The notes beneath the pieces were generated by a model, which had not been told where the DNA came from, searched no databases, and saw only the letters and a list, made by a program, of their open reading frames with translations. From Serinicoccus chungangensis (GTDB lineage: Bacteria > Actinomycetota > Actinomycetes > Actinomycetales > Dermatophilaceae): a stretch of 64,000 nucleotides of DNA. This document shows positions 12,491 through 22,478 of the stretch, in pieces; position 1 is the stretch's first letter; the number at the start of each line of letters is the position of its first letter. The translations under genes were made by a program, and so were the position numbers. The stretch is from NCBI RefSeq assembly GCF_006337125.1, contig NZ_CP040887.1:1984001-2048000 (forward strand), written 5' to 3'.

Positions 12491-12524
12491 GGGCCCGGCG
12501 TGTCCGTCGCGACACGCCGGGCCC
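12491..12524. terminator. Strong hairpin between DUF4870 and hemW
   Basis: Arms of 14 bases (12491-12504 and 12511-12524, GGGCCCGGCGTGTC and its complement) enclose the six-base loop CGTCGC, 23 bases past the DUF4870 stop. There is no U-run, which is common for GC-rich actinobacterial terminators. It could serve either strand. Confidence 0.6.
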
Positions 12525-12715
12525 CGGCACATTCGCGACCTCGGTCCCTTGCGGCGCCGGTGGCGGAGGCGTAGACATGTCCCTACGCACTCCCCTCGGG
12601 GAGCGCGGGTCGCGAGACTGGCCGAGGATTCGCACCGTCCCATGGACGAGCTGTGGTGATGCGCAGCCGAGCCTCTGGCACCTTGCGCACCGCCCGGCGT
12701 CATCACGCCCGGGCC

Positions 12716-12756
12716 GTGGCCCGGTGGGCGAACTCATACTTCGCCGACCGGGCCAC
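12716..12756. other. Hairpin with 17-base arms and a CTCATAC loop
   Basis: Arms 12716-12732 and 12740-12756 pair with a single mismatch around the 7-base loop CTCATAC. It lies well downstream of DUF4870 and about 136 bases beyond the hemW stop, so it is not an obvious terminator for either gene. Confidence 0.5.
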
Positions 12757-12892
12757 CTCTCGTCGTGCCGGCGTCCGGCCCTGCAGGCTCATACCCCGCA
12801 GGGACTGCCGTCATTGTGGCTCCCCCGTCCGACGCCCCGGCGGACCCCGTCGGGCGTGTCGATGAACCGGAGGCGACCGGCCGTTCCCCGGC

Positions 12893-14113
12893 TCAGGCCA
12901 GCAGCCGGTGCACGACGGTGTCGGCCAGCAGGCGGCCGCGCAGCGTCAGCACGGCACGACCACGGACCGCGGCACGACCCTCGAGCAGCCCGTCGGCGAC
13001 GAGACCCGCGACGGCACGGCGGCCGGTGGCCCGCAGCTCGCCGACGGGCAGCCCGTCCCGCAGCCGGACGCCGAGCAGGACCTGCTCGTCGTAGCGCTCC
13101 CCGGGGCCCAGCAGCTCGCGGGCGTGCGCCGGGCTCAGGCCCTGCCCCAGCCGGTCGTCGTAGGCGCGCGGGTGCTTGACGTTCCACCACCGCACGCCAC
13201 CGACGTGGCTGTGCGCCCCCGGTCCGACCCCCCACCAGTCCGCGCCCTGCCAGTAGGCCAGGTTGTGCCGGCACCGGTGCTGCGGGTCGCTCGCCCAGTT
13301 GGAGATCTCGTACCAGCCGTAGCCGGCCCCGCCGAGCACCTCCTCGGCCAGCTCGTACTTGTCCGCCTCGTCGTCGTCCTCGGGCGCCGGCACCTCGCCA
13401 CGGCGCACCTGGCCGTGCAGCCGGGTCCCCGGCTCCACGACGAGGGCGTAGGCCGAGACGTGGTCCGGTCGCAGCGCCACCGCCGCGTCCAGGCTCGCCC
13501 GCCAGTCCGCGAGCGTCTCCCCCGGCGTGCCGTAGATGAGGTCGAGGCTCACCTGCAGACCCGCGTCCCGGACGGCCCGCACGGCGTATGCCACGCCCGC
13601 CGGGTCGTGGGTGCGGTCGAGGGTGCGCAGCACGTGCGGCACCGCGGACTGCATGCCCAGGCTCACCCGGGTGAAGCCGGCCTCGGCCAGCTGCTCCGCG
13701 ACGGCGGGGGTGATGGTGTCGGGGTTGGCCTCGGTGGTGACCTCCGCGCCCGGCGCCAGCCCCCAGCGCTCGCGCACCGCGGCCACGAGCGACCCCAGGG
13801 CCGGCGGGGCCAGCAGCGTCGGGGTCCCTCCGCCGACGAAGACCGTGGAGACCGGCGGCGGGGCCGCCTCCTGCAGCACCCCGGCTGCCAGCTCGATCTC
13901 GGCGTGGGCGGAGGCGAGGTAGCCCTGCGGGGCCGCGGCGTCGTCGAGCTCGGGCAGGGTGTAGGTGTTGAAGTCGCAGTAGCCGCACCGGACCCGGCAG
14001 AAGGGGACGTGCAGGTAGACCGAGAACGGGCGCTGCGGCATACCCTGCAGCGCGGACGCCGGGAGCGAGCCGTCCGCGGGCGCGGGGTCGCCCGGGGGGA
14101 AGCTCGAGGGCAT
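12893..14113 (-). CDS. hemW: HemW-type radical SAM protein
   Basis: HemW is a radical-SAM protein related to oxygen-independent coproporphyrinogen III oxidase and acts as a heme chaperone rather than an oxidase (family knowledge). The 406-residue protein has the cluster motif CRVRCGYC, which is CxxxCxxC, followed by a Phe as in HemW, then GGGTPTLL and a C-terminal HemN domain (ENQVLLG-like LGVRLRDGLPV). The ATG at 14111-14113 lies inside a copy of the octamer GGTATGCC. It converges with DUF4870 and is divergent from ppk2. Confidence 0.88.
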   Translation of the reverse strand: MPSSFPPGDPAPADGSLPASALQGMPQRPFSVYLHVPFCRVRCGYCDFNTYTLPELDDAAAPQGYLASAHAEIELAAGVLQEAAPPPVSTVFVGGGTPTLLAPPALGSLVAAVRERWGLAPGAEVTTEANPDTITPAVAEQLAEAGFTRVSLGMQSAVPHVLRTLDRTHDPAGVAYAVRAVRDAGLQVSLDLIYGTPGETLADWRASLDAAVALRPDHVSAYALVVEPGTRLHGQVRRGEVPAPEDDDEADKYELAEEVLGGAGYGWYEISNWASDPQHRCRHNLAYWQGADWWGVGPGAHSHVGGVRWWNVKHPRAYDDRLGQGLSPAHARELLGPGERYDEQVLLGVRLRDGLPVGELRATGRRAVAGLVADGLLEGRAAVRGRAVLTLRGRLLADTVVHRLLA

Positions 14114-14199
14114 ACCGCCCAGTCTCCCACCCCGCCGGACCGGTGGCGCACCGCCGGTCGGGACGCCTCGTGGGTCGTCGGCGCGCTAGGGTCGGCGGT

Positions 14200-15090
14200 G
14201 TGCAGCAGCGGCTTCGTGAGTACATCGACAGCCTGCGCGACCAGGGCTACACCGTCCGGGACGACCAGGGCTCCGACCCTGATCTCATCACGCCCGACGG
14301 CAGCGCCGTCGACACCTGGCGCGAGGACTACCCCTACAGCGAGCGGATGACCCGCGACTACTACGAGGTCGAGAAGTGGCTGCTCCAGGTGGAGCTGCTC
14401 AAGTTCCAGTACTGGGCCAAGGACAACGGCAGCCGGCACGTCCTCGTCTTCGAGGGGCGCGACGCCGCCGGCAAGGGTGGCTCCATCAAACGCTTCACCG
14501 AGCACCTCAACCCTCGTGGCGCGCGGGTCGTGGCGCTCAACAAGCCCACCGAGGTCGAGGCCGGGCAGTGGTACTTCCAGCGCTACATCCAGCACCTGCC
14601 GACCTCGGGGGAGCTCGTGCTGTTCGACCGGTCCTGGTACAACCGCGCCGGGGTGGAGCGGGTCATGGGCTTCTGCTCCCAGGCGGAGTACGACCGCTTC
14701 ATGATCCAGGCGCCGCTGTTCGAGCAGATGCTCGTCGACGCCGGGGTGTCGATCACGAAGTTCTGGTTCTCGGTGACGCAGACCGAGCAGCGCACCCGGT
14801 TCGCGATCCGGCAGCTGGACCCGGTGCGCCAGTGGAAGCTCTCGCCCATGGACCTGGAGAGCCTGGACCGCTGGGAGGCCTACACCGCCGCCAAGGAGGA
14901 GATGTTCCGCCGCACGGACTCCGACTGGGCACCCTGGGTGACGATCAAGAGCAACGACAAGAAGCGGGCGCGCATCAACGCCATGCGCCACTTCCTCTCC
15001 CAGTTCGAGTACGAGGGGAAGGACCACGACGTGGTGCTGCGCCCCGACCCCCGGCTGGTCAAGCGGGCCAAGGACAGCGCCGGCGACTGA
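14200..15090 (+). CDS. ppk2: Polyphosphate kinase 2 (class I PPK2)
   Basis: PPK2 transfers phosphate from polyphosphate to nucleoside diphosphates (class I). The 296-residue protein has the Walker A-like FEGRDAAGKGGSIKRF, the FDRSWYNRAGVERVMGFC segment with the Walker B aspartate, and the lid-region KSNDKKRARINAMRHFL, the standard PPK2 order. GTG 14200 is chosen because the conserved part begins soon after; the ribosome binding site there is poor. The stop lies six bases from the convergent trmB stop, leaving no room for a terminator. Confidence 0.94.
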   Translation: MQQRLREYIDSLRDQGYTVRDDQGSDPDLITPDGSAVDTWREDYPYSERMTRDYYEVEKWLLQVELLKFQYWAKDNGSRHVLVFEGRDAAGKGGSIKRFTEHLNPRGARVVALNKPTEVEAGQWYFQRYIQHLPTSGELVLFDRSWYNRAGVERVMGFCSQAEYDRFMIQAPLFEQMLVDAGVSITKFWFSVTQTEQRTRFAIRQLDPVRQWKLSPMDLESLDRWEAYTAAKEEMFRRTDSDWAPWVTIKSNDKKRARINAMRHFLSQFEYEGKDHDVVLRPDPRLVKRAKDSAGD

Positions 15091-15096
15091 GGTCGC

Positions 15097-15812
15097 TCAG
15101 ACCCGCCGGTAGGCCAGGTCCACGATCTCCCGGCCGGCCTCGGTCCCGCGCCGCTCGAAGCGGGTCACCGGGCGCAGCGGGGCCCGCCCGGTCGAGGCGA
15201 GCTCCCAGGAGGGGTGCGCGTCCAGGACCTGCCGCATCGCGTGGGCGTAGCCGGCCCAGTCGGTGGCCAGCCGCCACAGCCCACCGGTGGGCACGAGGGA
15301 GGCCACCGTGGAGGCGAAGTCCGGGGAGACCAGCCGCCGCTTGTGGTGCCGCTGCTTGGGCCACGGGTCAGGGAAGAAGGTCCACACCTCGTGCACGCCG
15401 CCCGGTGGCAGGAGGGTCTGCAGCGCCAGGGCGGCATCGGCCTCGAGGAAGCGGACGTTGGGCAGCGGCCGGTCCATCTTGGCCATCGCGTGGCCGATCC
15501 CGGGCCGCCACACCTCGAGGGCCAGGAAGTCCCAGTCCGGGCGCTGCGTGGCGGCGTGCACCAGCGTGTCCCCCGACCCGGACCCGATCTCGACCACCAG
15601 GGGCGCGCTGCGGCCGAAGACCTGCGCCGGGTCGATCCGGTATGTCGGGTCCACCCCGGTCGAGGCGTCGGCGCCACGAGGCCGCGGCACGTCGAGGACG
15701 AGCGTCCCGGCATACCGCTCCCAGGCGTCCTCGTGCGACTGCTTGAGCATGCGCCCGCCGCGCCGGGTGAACGAGCGCGTGCGGGCCGGGTGCTGGGGGG
15801 CGTCGGCCTCGC

Positions 15813-15816
<4 letters not shown>
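15097..15816 (-). CDS. trmB: tRNA (guanine-N7-)-methyltransferase TrmB
   Basis: TrmB forms m7G46 in tRNA variable loops using S-adenosylmethionine. The 239-residue protein has the SAM-binding [12 protein letters not shown] and the family hallmark [16 protein letters not shown], and an N-terminal [11 protein letters not shown] segment typical of actinobacterial TrmB. The GTG at 15814-15816 overlaps the lepA stop by four bases (GTGA), so lepA-trmB are coupled. Confidence 0.93.
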
Positions 15817-17687
<1,871 letters not shown>

Positions 17688-17782
17688 CTCGCAGAAGAGC
17701 AGGCTGGTGGACGGTGGTCTTGCGGGCCAGTCTCCCACGTCGACCCGGGGACGGCGGCACGGCGGCGCCGGCGCCCTGCGCG

Positions 17783-17830
17783 CACGGACCTGCCCACGCC
17801 CCCGGAAGGAAGGGCGCGGGCAGGTCCGTG
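17783..17830 (-). terminator. Hairpin downstream of the fasciclin gene
   Basis: Arms 17783-17795 and 17818-17830 pair perfectly over 13 bases. After one A/C mismatch, five more pairs close a ten-base loop. It starts 44 bases past the fasciclin stop and ends before lepA. There is no U-run. Confidence 0.55.
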
Positions 17831-17873
17831 GTGTCCGCCGCCCGGTGTCTCGGGCCGAGCGGCGGTCCGCAGG

Positions 17874-18599
17874 TCAGCCCTGCGGCATCAGCACGCCGTC
17901 GATGAGGTAGACGGTGGCGTTGGCGGTCTGGACGCCGCCGCAGATCACCGAGGCGTCGTTGACCATGAGCTCGTCACCGGAGCCGGTGACCTCGAGGGTC
18001 TCGCCCTGGACCGTGGTCTGCTCGCCCACGACCTCGTCGGGGCTCATCTGGCCCGGCACGACGTGGTAGGTGAGGATGGAGCTCAGCAGCTCGGAGTCCT
18101 CCTGCAGCGTGGCCATGGTCTCCTGGTCGATGGCCTCGAAGGCCTCGTCGACCGGGGCGAAGACGGTGAACTCGTCGCCGTTGAGGGTGTCGACCAGGTC
18201 GACGTCCGGGTTGACCTCGCCGGAGACGGCGGCGGTCAGCTGGGTGAGCAGCGGGTTGTTGCTCGCCGCCACGGCGACCGGGTCCTGGGCCATGCCCTCG
18301 ACCGAGCCGTCGCCGTCCGGCACCTGCTCCGCGTAGTCGGCGCAGCCCGGGCCGACGAGGTTGGCGGCGGGGTCCATCTCGCCGCCGGCCATGTCCTCCT
18401 CGGTCTCCATCTCGTCGTCGGCCATGTCGTCCTCGGACTCCATGTCCTCGGACTCCATGTCCTCGGAGGCCATGTCCTCGCTGGACTGCTCGGCCGAGCT
18501 GCCGCCCTCGGCGGCCATGTCGTCACCCTCGCCGCCGCAGGCGGACAGCGCCAGCGCGGAGGCCATCGAGACGGCCAGGATTCCCTTGGAGATACGCAT
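17874..18599 (-). CDS. Secreted fasciclin (FAS1) domain lipoprotein
   Basis: A 241-residue exported protein: a signal sequence ending in the lipobox LALSAC, a Met/Asp/Glu-rich low-complexity region of tandem ESEDM units (about residues 30-70), and one FAS1 domain ([14 protein letters not shown] to [12 protein letters not shown]). FAS1 domains usually serve adhesion or surface protein contacts; the precise role here is unknown. Of two adjacent ATGs the second (18597-18599) has the better distance to AAGGA. It lies 31 bases after the molybdopterin oxidoreductase gene, so the two are probably one transcript. Confidence 0.88.
   Translation of the reverse strand: MRISKGILAVSMASALALSACGGEGDDMAAEGGSSAEQSSEDMASEDMESEDMESEDDMADDEMETEEDMAGGEMDPAANLVGPGCADYAEQVPDGDGSVEGMAQDPVAVAASNNPLLTQLTAAVSGEVNPDVDLVDTLNGDEFTVFAPVDEAFEAIDQETMATLQEDSELLSSILTYHVVPGQMSPDEVVGEQTTVQGETLEVTGSGDELMVNDASVICGGVQTANATVYLIDGVLMPQG
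18430..18474. repeat. Three tandem 15-base repeats in the fasciclin gene
   Basis: TCCTCGGACTCCATG occurs at 18430-18444 and 18445-18459, with a two-base variant at 18460-18474. The repeat encodes the acidic [10 protein letters not shown] units of the linker. Confidence 0.8.
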
Positions 18600-18630
18600 C
18601 ATGCATTCCTTTCTGATGGGGTCGGACGGC

Positions 18631-20154
18631 TCACGCAACGGTGACCGTGACGTTGTGCCATCCGGTGGACCCGTCAGGAGCGATGGGCTCCCGCCGGGAG
18701 GTCTGGGTGGTGCCCGCGCGGTCGGTCGCGCGGACCTCGAGCCGGTGCGAGCCCGGCTCGGCCGACCAGGTCCAGCGCCAGGCGCGCCAGGTCTGGTCGG
18801 AGTCCTCGACGCCGAGCTCGGCGTCCTGCCACTCCCCCTCGTCCGCGCGCACCTGCACGCGCTCGATGCCGACGGTCTGGGCCCAGGCGACACCGGCCAC
18901 GGTGACGTCACCGGCCTCGAGCTGGGCGAACGAGCCCGGCACGTCGATGCGGGAGGAGAGCTTGATCGGGGCCTGGGCGGCATACCCGCGGTCGGTCCAG
19001 TAGGCGGTGAAGTCCGCGAAGCGGGTGACCTCCAGCTCGGTCAGCCACTTCGTGGCCGAGACGTAGCCGTAGAGGCCGGGGGTGACCATGCGCACGGGGT
19101 ATCCGTGCTCGGCCGGCAGCGGGCCGCCGTTCATGCCCAGGGCGACGAGCGCCTCGCGGTCGTCGGTGAGGACCTCGAGCGGCGTGCCGGCCGTGAAGCC
19201 GTCGACGCTGACCGAGCGCACGGCGTCGGCGCCGTCCTGCACGCCGGCCTCGGCGAGCAGCTCGCGCACCGGGATGCCGATCCAGGTGGCGTTGCCGAGC
19301 AGGTCACCACCGACCTCGTTGCTGACGCACGTGAGGGTGATGCGGCGCTCCACCAGGTCGCGGGAGAGCAGGTCCGCCATCGACAGCTCCAGCGGCCGGT
19401 CGACCATCCCGGTGATGCGCAGCACGTGCGAGCCGGCGTCCACCGCGGGCACCTGCAGCGCGGTGTCCACGCGGTAGAAGTCGGGGGTCGGCGTGACGTG
19501 GGGGGTCAGCCCGTCCACGTCGAAGCTCACACCGTCCGGCACCGGCTCCGCCGGCATCGCGGGGGTGGGTAGGTCGAGCTCTCCGGAGGCCGGCGAGCCC
19601 CCGAGGGCGCGGGTGGCACCGCCCGCCGCACCCAGGGCCGCCACGGTGGACGTGGCCAGGAGGAACCGCCGACGGTCCAGTCCCGACCCCTGCTCGCTGC
19701 GCGCCCGCACGGCCGAGAGCAGCCACGCCAGACCCCCGACCCCGACGAGCAGCATCCCCGCAACGGACGCTGCGACGGCCGGGGCGCCCCCGCCCTGGGC
19801 GGGGTCGAGGGCCATGGCCGCACCGGCCAGGGCCACCAGGAGCGCGGTGCCCGTGAGCCCGACCGCGCGGTGCCGCACACCGACCCACCCGAGCACGAGG
19901 AGCAGCACGACCAGCGTGACGAGGACCCCCGCCAGCAGGACGGCCTTGTCGGCCGCGCCGAAGGTGCTGATGGCCCACTCCTTGAGCGGGCGGGGGGTGA
20001 GGTCGACCGCGCGGTTGCCGACGGCCACGACCGGCCCGGTGACGTCGAGCAGCCGTGCGAGGCCCTCCCCCGCGAGCACCCCGGCACCGCCGGCGAGCAG
20101 CCCGGAGGCCGCTCCGGCTGCGCGCTGGCCCCGCGAGGGCGTTGTCGTCGTCAT
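18631..20154 (-). CDS. Membrane-anchored molybdopterin-dependent oxidoreductase (sulfite oxidase fold)
   Basis: A 507-residue protein with an N-terminal membrane region of about four hydrophobic helices, a Tat-like [10 protein letters not shown] segment near residue 160, and then a sulfite-oxidase-type molybdopterin domain ([25 protein letters not shown] with the molybdenum-ligand Cys at about 276, [14 protein letters not shown]) and a C-terminal Mo-co dimerisation domain. The catalytic part is predicted outside the membrane. The substrate is not determinable; methionine-sulfoxide or sulfite-type chemistry is possible. A CRP/GlxR-like palindrome lies 36 bases upstream of the start. Confidence 0.88.
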   Translation of the reverse strand: MTTTTPSRGQRAAGAASGLLAGGAGVLAGEGLARLLDVTGPVVAVGNRAVDLTPRPLKEWAISTFGAADKAVLLAGVLVTLVVLLLVLGWVGVRHRAVGLTGTALLVALAGAAMALDPAQGGGAPAVAASVAGMLLVGVGGLAWLLSAVRARSEQGSGLDRRRFLLATSTVAALGAAGGATRALGGSPASGELDLPTPAMPAEPVPDGVSFDVDGLTPHVTPTPDFYRVDTALQVPAVDAGSHVLRITGMVDRPLELSMADLLSRDLVERRITLTCVSNEVGGDLLGNATWIGIPVRELLAEAGVQDGADAVRSVSVDGFTAGTPLEVLTDDREALVALGMNGGPLPAEHGYPVRMVTPGLYGYVSATKWLTELEVTRFADFTAYWTDRGYAAQAPIKLSSRIDVPGSFAQLEAGDVTVAGVAWAQTVGIERVQVRADEGEWQDAELGVEDSDQTWRAWRWTWSAEPGSHRLEVRATDRAGTTQTSRREPIAPDGSTGWHNVTVTVA

Positions 20155-20188
20155 GCCCAGGGTTCGGCTCCCACCCTGGTCGCGGATT

Positions 20189-20206
20189 GCGTGACCTAGG
20201 TCACAG
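20189..20206. promoter_or_regulatory. CRP/GlxR-like palindromic operator
   Basis: GTGACCTAGGTCAC at 20191-20204 is a perfect palindrome. With its flanks it matches the actinobacterial GlxR consensus TGTGANNTANNTCACA at all fixed positions except the first T. It lies 36 bases upstream of the molybdopterin oxidoreductase start, a usual place for a cAMP-receptor-type site. The regulator itself is not in this window. Confidence 0.6.
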
Positions 20207-20211
20207 ACCCC

Positions 20212-20640
20212 TCACCGCAGCTGCACGAACGCCCTCAGCCGACCGTCCTCGTGGTCCCGGATCTCGGTCCAGCCGAGAGACTCGTAGAACGCGCGCTGAC
20301 CGGGCTCGTCCTCGGTGAGGAGGACCTTCTGGCGGCACCGCGCGAAGGGCTCCAGGGCCGCCACCACGAGGGCCCGGCCCACCCCCTCCCGCTGCAGCTC
20401 GGGTCGGACGAGGACGTCCTGCAGGTAGGCGATGGTCGCCCCGTCGGAGATGACCCGCGCCAAACCGAGCAGGTCCTCGCCGTAGCGGGCCGTCACGACC
20501 CGGGTCGACCCCGCGACGGCCGCCTCGAGGGTCTCGGGGTCGGTGGTGTAGGACGACCAGCCCACGGCGTCGTAGAGCCCGAGCAGCTCTTCGCGGCCCG
20601 GGCGGTCATCGGCGCTGATGAGGATCTCGTGGCCGGCCAC
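20212..20640 (-). CDS. GNAT family N-acetyltransferase
   Basis: A 142-residue acetyl-CoA-dependent acetyltransferase. The acetyl-CoA loop VRPELQREGVGRALV and the following ERGQRAFYESLGW-like segment (PGQRAFYESLGWTEI) are characteristic. The substrate cannot be inferred. It starts at GTG 20640 and is divergent from malate synthase. The short gap downstream contains the CRP-like palindrome of the next gene. Confidence 0.9.
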   Translation of the reverse strand: MAGHEILISADDRPGREELLGLYDAVGWSSYTTDPETLEAAVAGSTRVVTARYGEDLLGLARVISDGATIAYLQDVLVRPELQREGVGRALVVAALEPFARCRQKVLLTEDEPGQRAFYESLGWTEIRDHEDGRLRAFVQLR

Positions 20641-20752
20641 GGGGCCAGCCTAGCCAGCCGCCCGGCCGCCCGCCATCGAGCGCGCCCCGCGAGCGCGACC
20701 CGACACCCCGCGAGACCGGGGACGGTGGACGGGACGGCGGTGGGCGGCTACC

Positions 20753-20793
20753 GTGATTTCATACAGTGAACTCACCATTCCAGCCAGCGGAAT
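20753..20793 (+). promoter_or_regulatory. Two inverted repeats upstream of malate synthase
   Basis: Repeat 1 has arms GTGATTTCA (20753-20761) and TGAACTCAC (20767-20775) separated by five bases, with one mismatch. Repeat 2 has arms ATTCC (20777-20781) and GGAAT (20789-20793) separated by seven bases. They end five bases before the ribosome binding site. IclR-type regulators commonly bind such AT-richer palindromes, and an IclR gene lies at the end of the neighbouring operon; that link is inference. Confidence 0.55.
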
Positions 20794-20806
20794 ATGCGGA
20801 GGCGCC

Positions 20807-22423
20807 ATGACGACCCCACCGACCACGGCCCTGGACCTGCCCGACGGCGTCGAGGTCACCGGCGACCTGCGCCCGGGCTACGAGCAGATCCTCAGCCGGA
20901 CCGCGCTCGAGCTGGTCGCCTCCCTGCACCGGGAGCTGGAGCCGCGCCGGCAGCAGCGGCTGGCCGCCCGGGCGGAGGTCGTCGCGCGGGTCGCCGCCGG
21001 GGAGGACCTGGACGTCCTGCCCGAGACCGCCCAGATCCGCTCCGACCGCACGTGGCGGGTGGCGGACCCCGCGCCGGGGCTGGAGGACCGGCGGGTCGAG
21101 ATGACCGGGCCGACCGACCGCAAGATGACCATCAACGCGATGAACTCCGGGGCCCGGGTGTGGCTGGCCGACCAGGAGGACGCCAACACCCCCCTGTGGG
21201 AGAACGTCGTCGAGGGGCAGATCAACCTGCGCGACGCGATCCTGGGCACCATCTCCTACACCTCCCCCGAGGGCAAGGAGTACGCCCTCACGACCACCGA
21301 CCAGAGCCGGCTGCCGACGATCGTCATGCGGCCGCGAGGCTGGCACCTGGACGAGAAGCACGTCACCGTCGACGGCCAGCGGGTCGCCGGGGGCCTGGTC
21401 GACTTCGCCCTCTTCATGGGCGCGAGCGCCCGCGCCCAGCTCGACGCCGGCAAGGGCCCCTACCTCTACCTTCCCAAGATGGAGCACCACCTCGAGGCCC
21501 GGCTGTGGAACGACGCCTTCCTCCTGGCCCAGGACGCCCTCGGCATCCCCCGGGGCACGATCCGCGCCACCTGCCTCATCGAGACCTTCCCGGCGGCCTT
21601 CCAGATGGAGGAGATCCTCTACGAGCTGCGCGAGCACTCCGCCGGGCTCAACGCCGGCCGCTGGGACTACCTCTTCAGCGTCATCAAGACCTACCGGACG
21701 CGCGGGGCGGACTTCCTGCTCCCCGACCGGGCCTCCGTGACGATGACCGCGCCCTTCATGCGGGCCTACACCGAGCTGCTCGTCAGCACCTGTCACCGGC
21801 GCGGCGCGCACGCCATCGGCGGCATGGCCGCCTTCATCCCGTCCAAGGACGAGGAGGTCAACGCCGCGGCCTTCGAGAAGGTCACCGCCGACAAGCAGCG
21901 CGAGGCCGACGACGGGTTCGACGGCTCCTGGGTGGCGCACCCCGGGATGGTGCCCACGTGCCGGGAGGTCTTCGACCAGGTCCTGGGCGGGCGGCCGCAC
22001 CAGCTGGACCGCACCCGGGAGGACGTCCGGGTCCGTCCCGCCGACCTGCTCGACGTCGCCGCCACCCCCGGCGAGGTCACCGAGCGGGGGCTGCGCGCCA
22101 ACATCGAGGTCGGCATTCAGTACCTCTCCGTCTGGCTGACGGGCCGAGGCGCGGTCGGCATCCACCACCTCATGGAGGACGCCGCGACCGCCGAGATCAG
22201 CCGCAGCCAGGTGTGGCAGTGGCTCCACCACGGGGTCACCCTCGCCGACACCGGCGAGCCGGTGACCCGCGAGCTCGTCCACCGGCTCACCGACGAGGTG
22301 GTGGCCGAGCTCCCCGGGGAGGAGTCCGACCACCGCGCGGCGACCGAGCTCTTCCTCCAGGTGGCCGTCGCCGACGACTTCGTCGACTTCCTCACCGTGC
22401 CGGCCTACGAGACGATGCCCTGA
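20807..22423 (+). CDS. aceB: Malate synthase A
   Basis: Malate synthase condenses glyoxylate with acetyl-CoA to malate. The 538-residue protein has the malate synthase A layout with MTINAMNSGARVWLADQEDANTP, MRPRGWHLDEKHV (catalytic Arg region), LIETFPAAFQMEEILYELREH and, near the C-terminus, GRGAVGIHHLMEDAATAEISRSQVWQW. ATG 20807 follows GGAGG four bases away. It stands just ahead of glycolate oxidase genes, which generate glyoxylate, so the block forms a glycolate-to-malate route. Isocitrate lyase is not in the window. Confidence 0.96.
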   Translation: MTTPPTTALDLPDGVEVTGDLRPGYEQILSRTALELVASLHRELEPRRQQRLAARAEVVARVAAGEDLDVLPETAQIRSDRTWRVADPAPGLEDRRVEMTGPTDRKMTINAMNSGARVWLADQEDANTPLWENVVEGQINLRDAILGTISYTSPEGKEYALTTTDQSRLPTIVMRPRGWHLDEKHVTVDGQRVAGGLVDFALFMGASARAQLDAGKGPYLYLPKMEHHLEARLWNDAFLLAQDALGIPRGTIRATCLIETFPAAFQMEEILYELREHSAGLNAGRWDYLFSVIKTYRTRGADFLLPDRASVTMTAPFMRAYTELLVSTCHRRGAHAIGGMAAFIPSKDEEVNAAAFEKVTADKQREADDGFDGSWVAHPGMVPTCREVFDQVLGGRPHQLDRTREDVRVRPADLLDVAATPGEVTERGLRANIEVGIQYLSVWLTGRGAVGIHHLMEDAATAEISRSQVWQWLHHGVTLADTGEPVTRELVHRLTDEVVAELPGEESDHRAATELFLQVAVADDFVDFLTVPAYETMP

Positions 22424-22478
22424 GCCGCCCGGCGACCGTGACCTACGCTGACCCGAGGGCGCACCGAGGAGGCAGGCG

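Larger units (their letters stand above)
12468..12892. other. 425-base non-coding gap rich in hairpins
   Basis: The gap lies between the convergent DUF4870 and hemW genes. No family-like ORF is visible. It contains a perfect 14-bp hairpin (12491-12524), a small CTCCCC/GGGGAG hairpin near 12588-12603, a 17-bp-arm hairpin (12716-12756) and CCCTGC/GCAGGG arms (12779-12803). The last two both display CTCATAC in the loop. Confidence 0.55.

Noticed and set aside
12653..12865. A 70-codon Arg-rich frame in the gap between DUF4870 and hemW
   Set aside because: No ribosome binding site or family resemblance, and the sequence is largely explained by hairpin arms.
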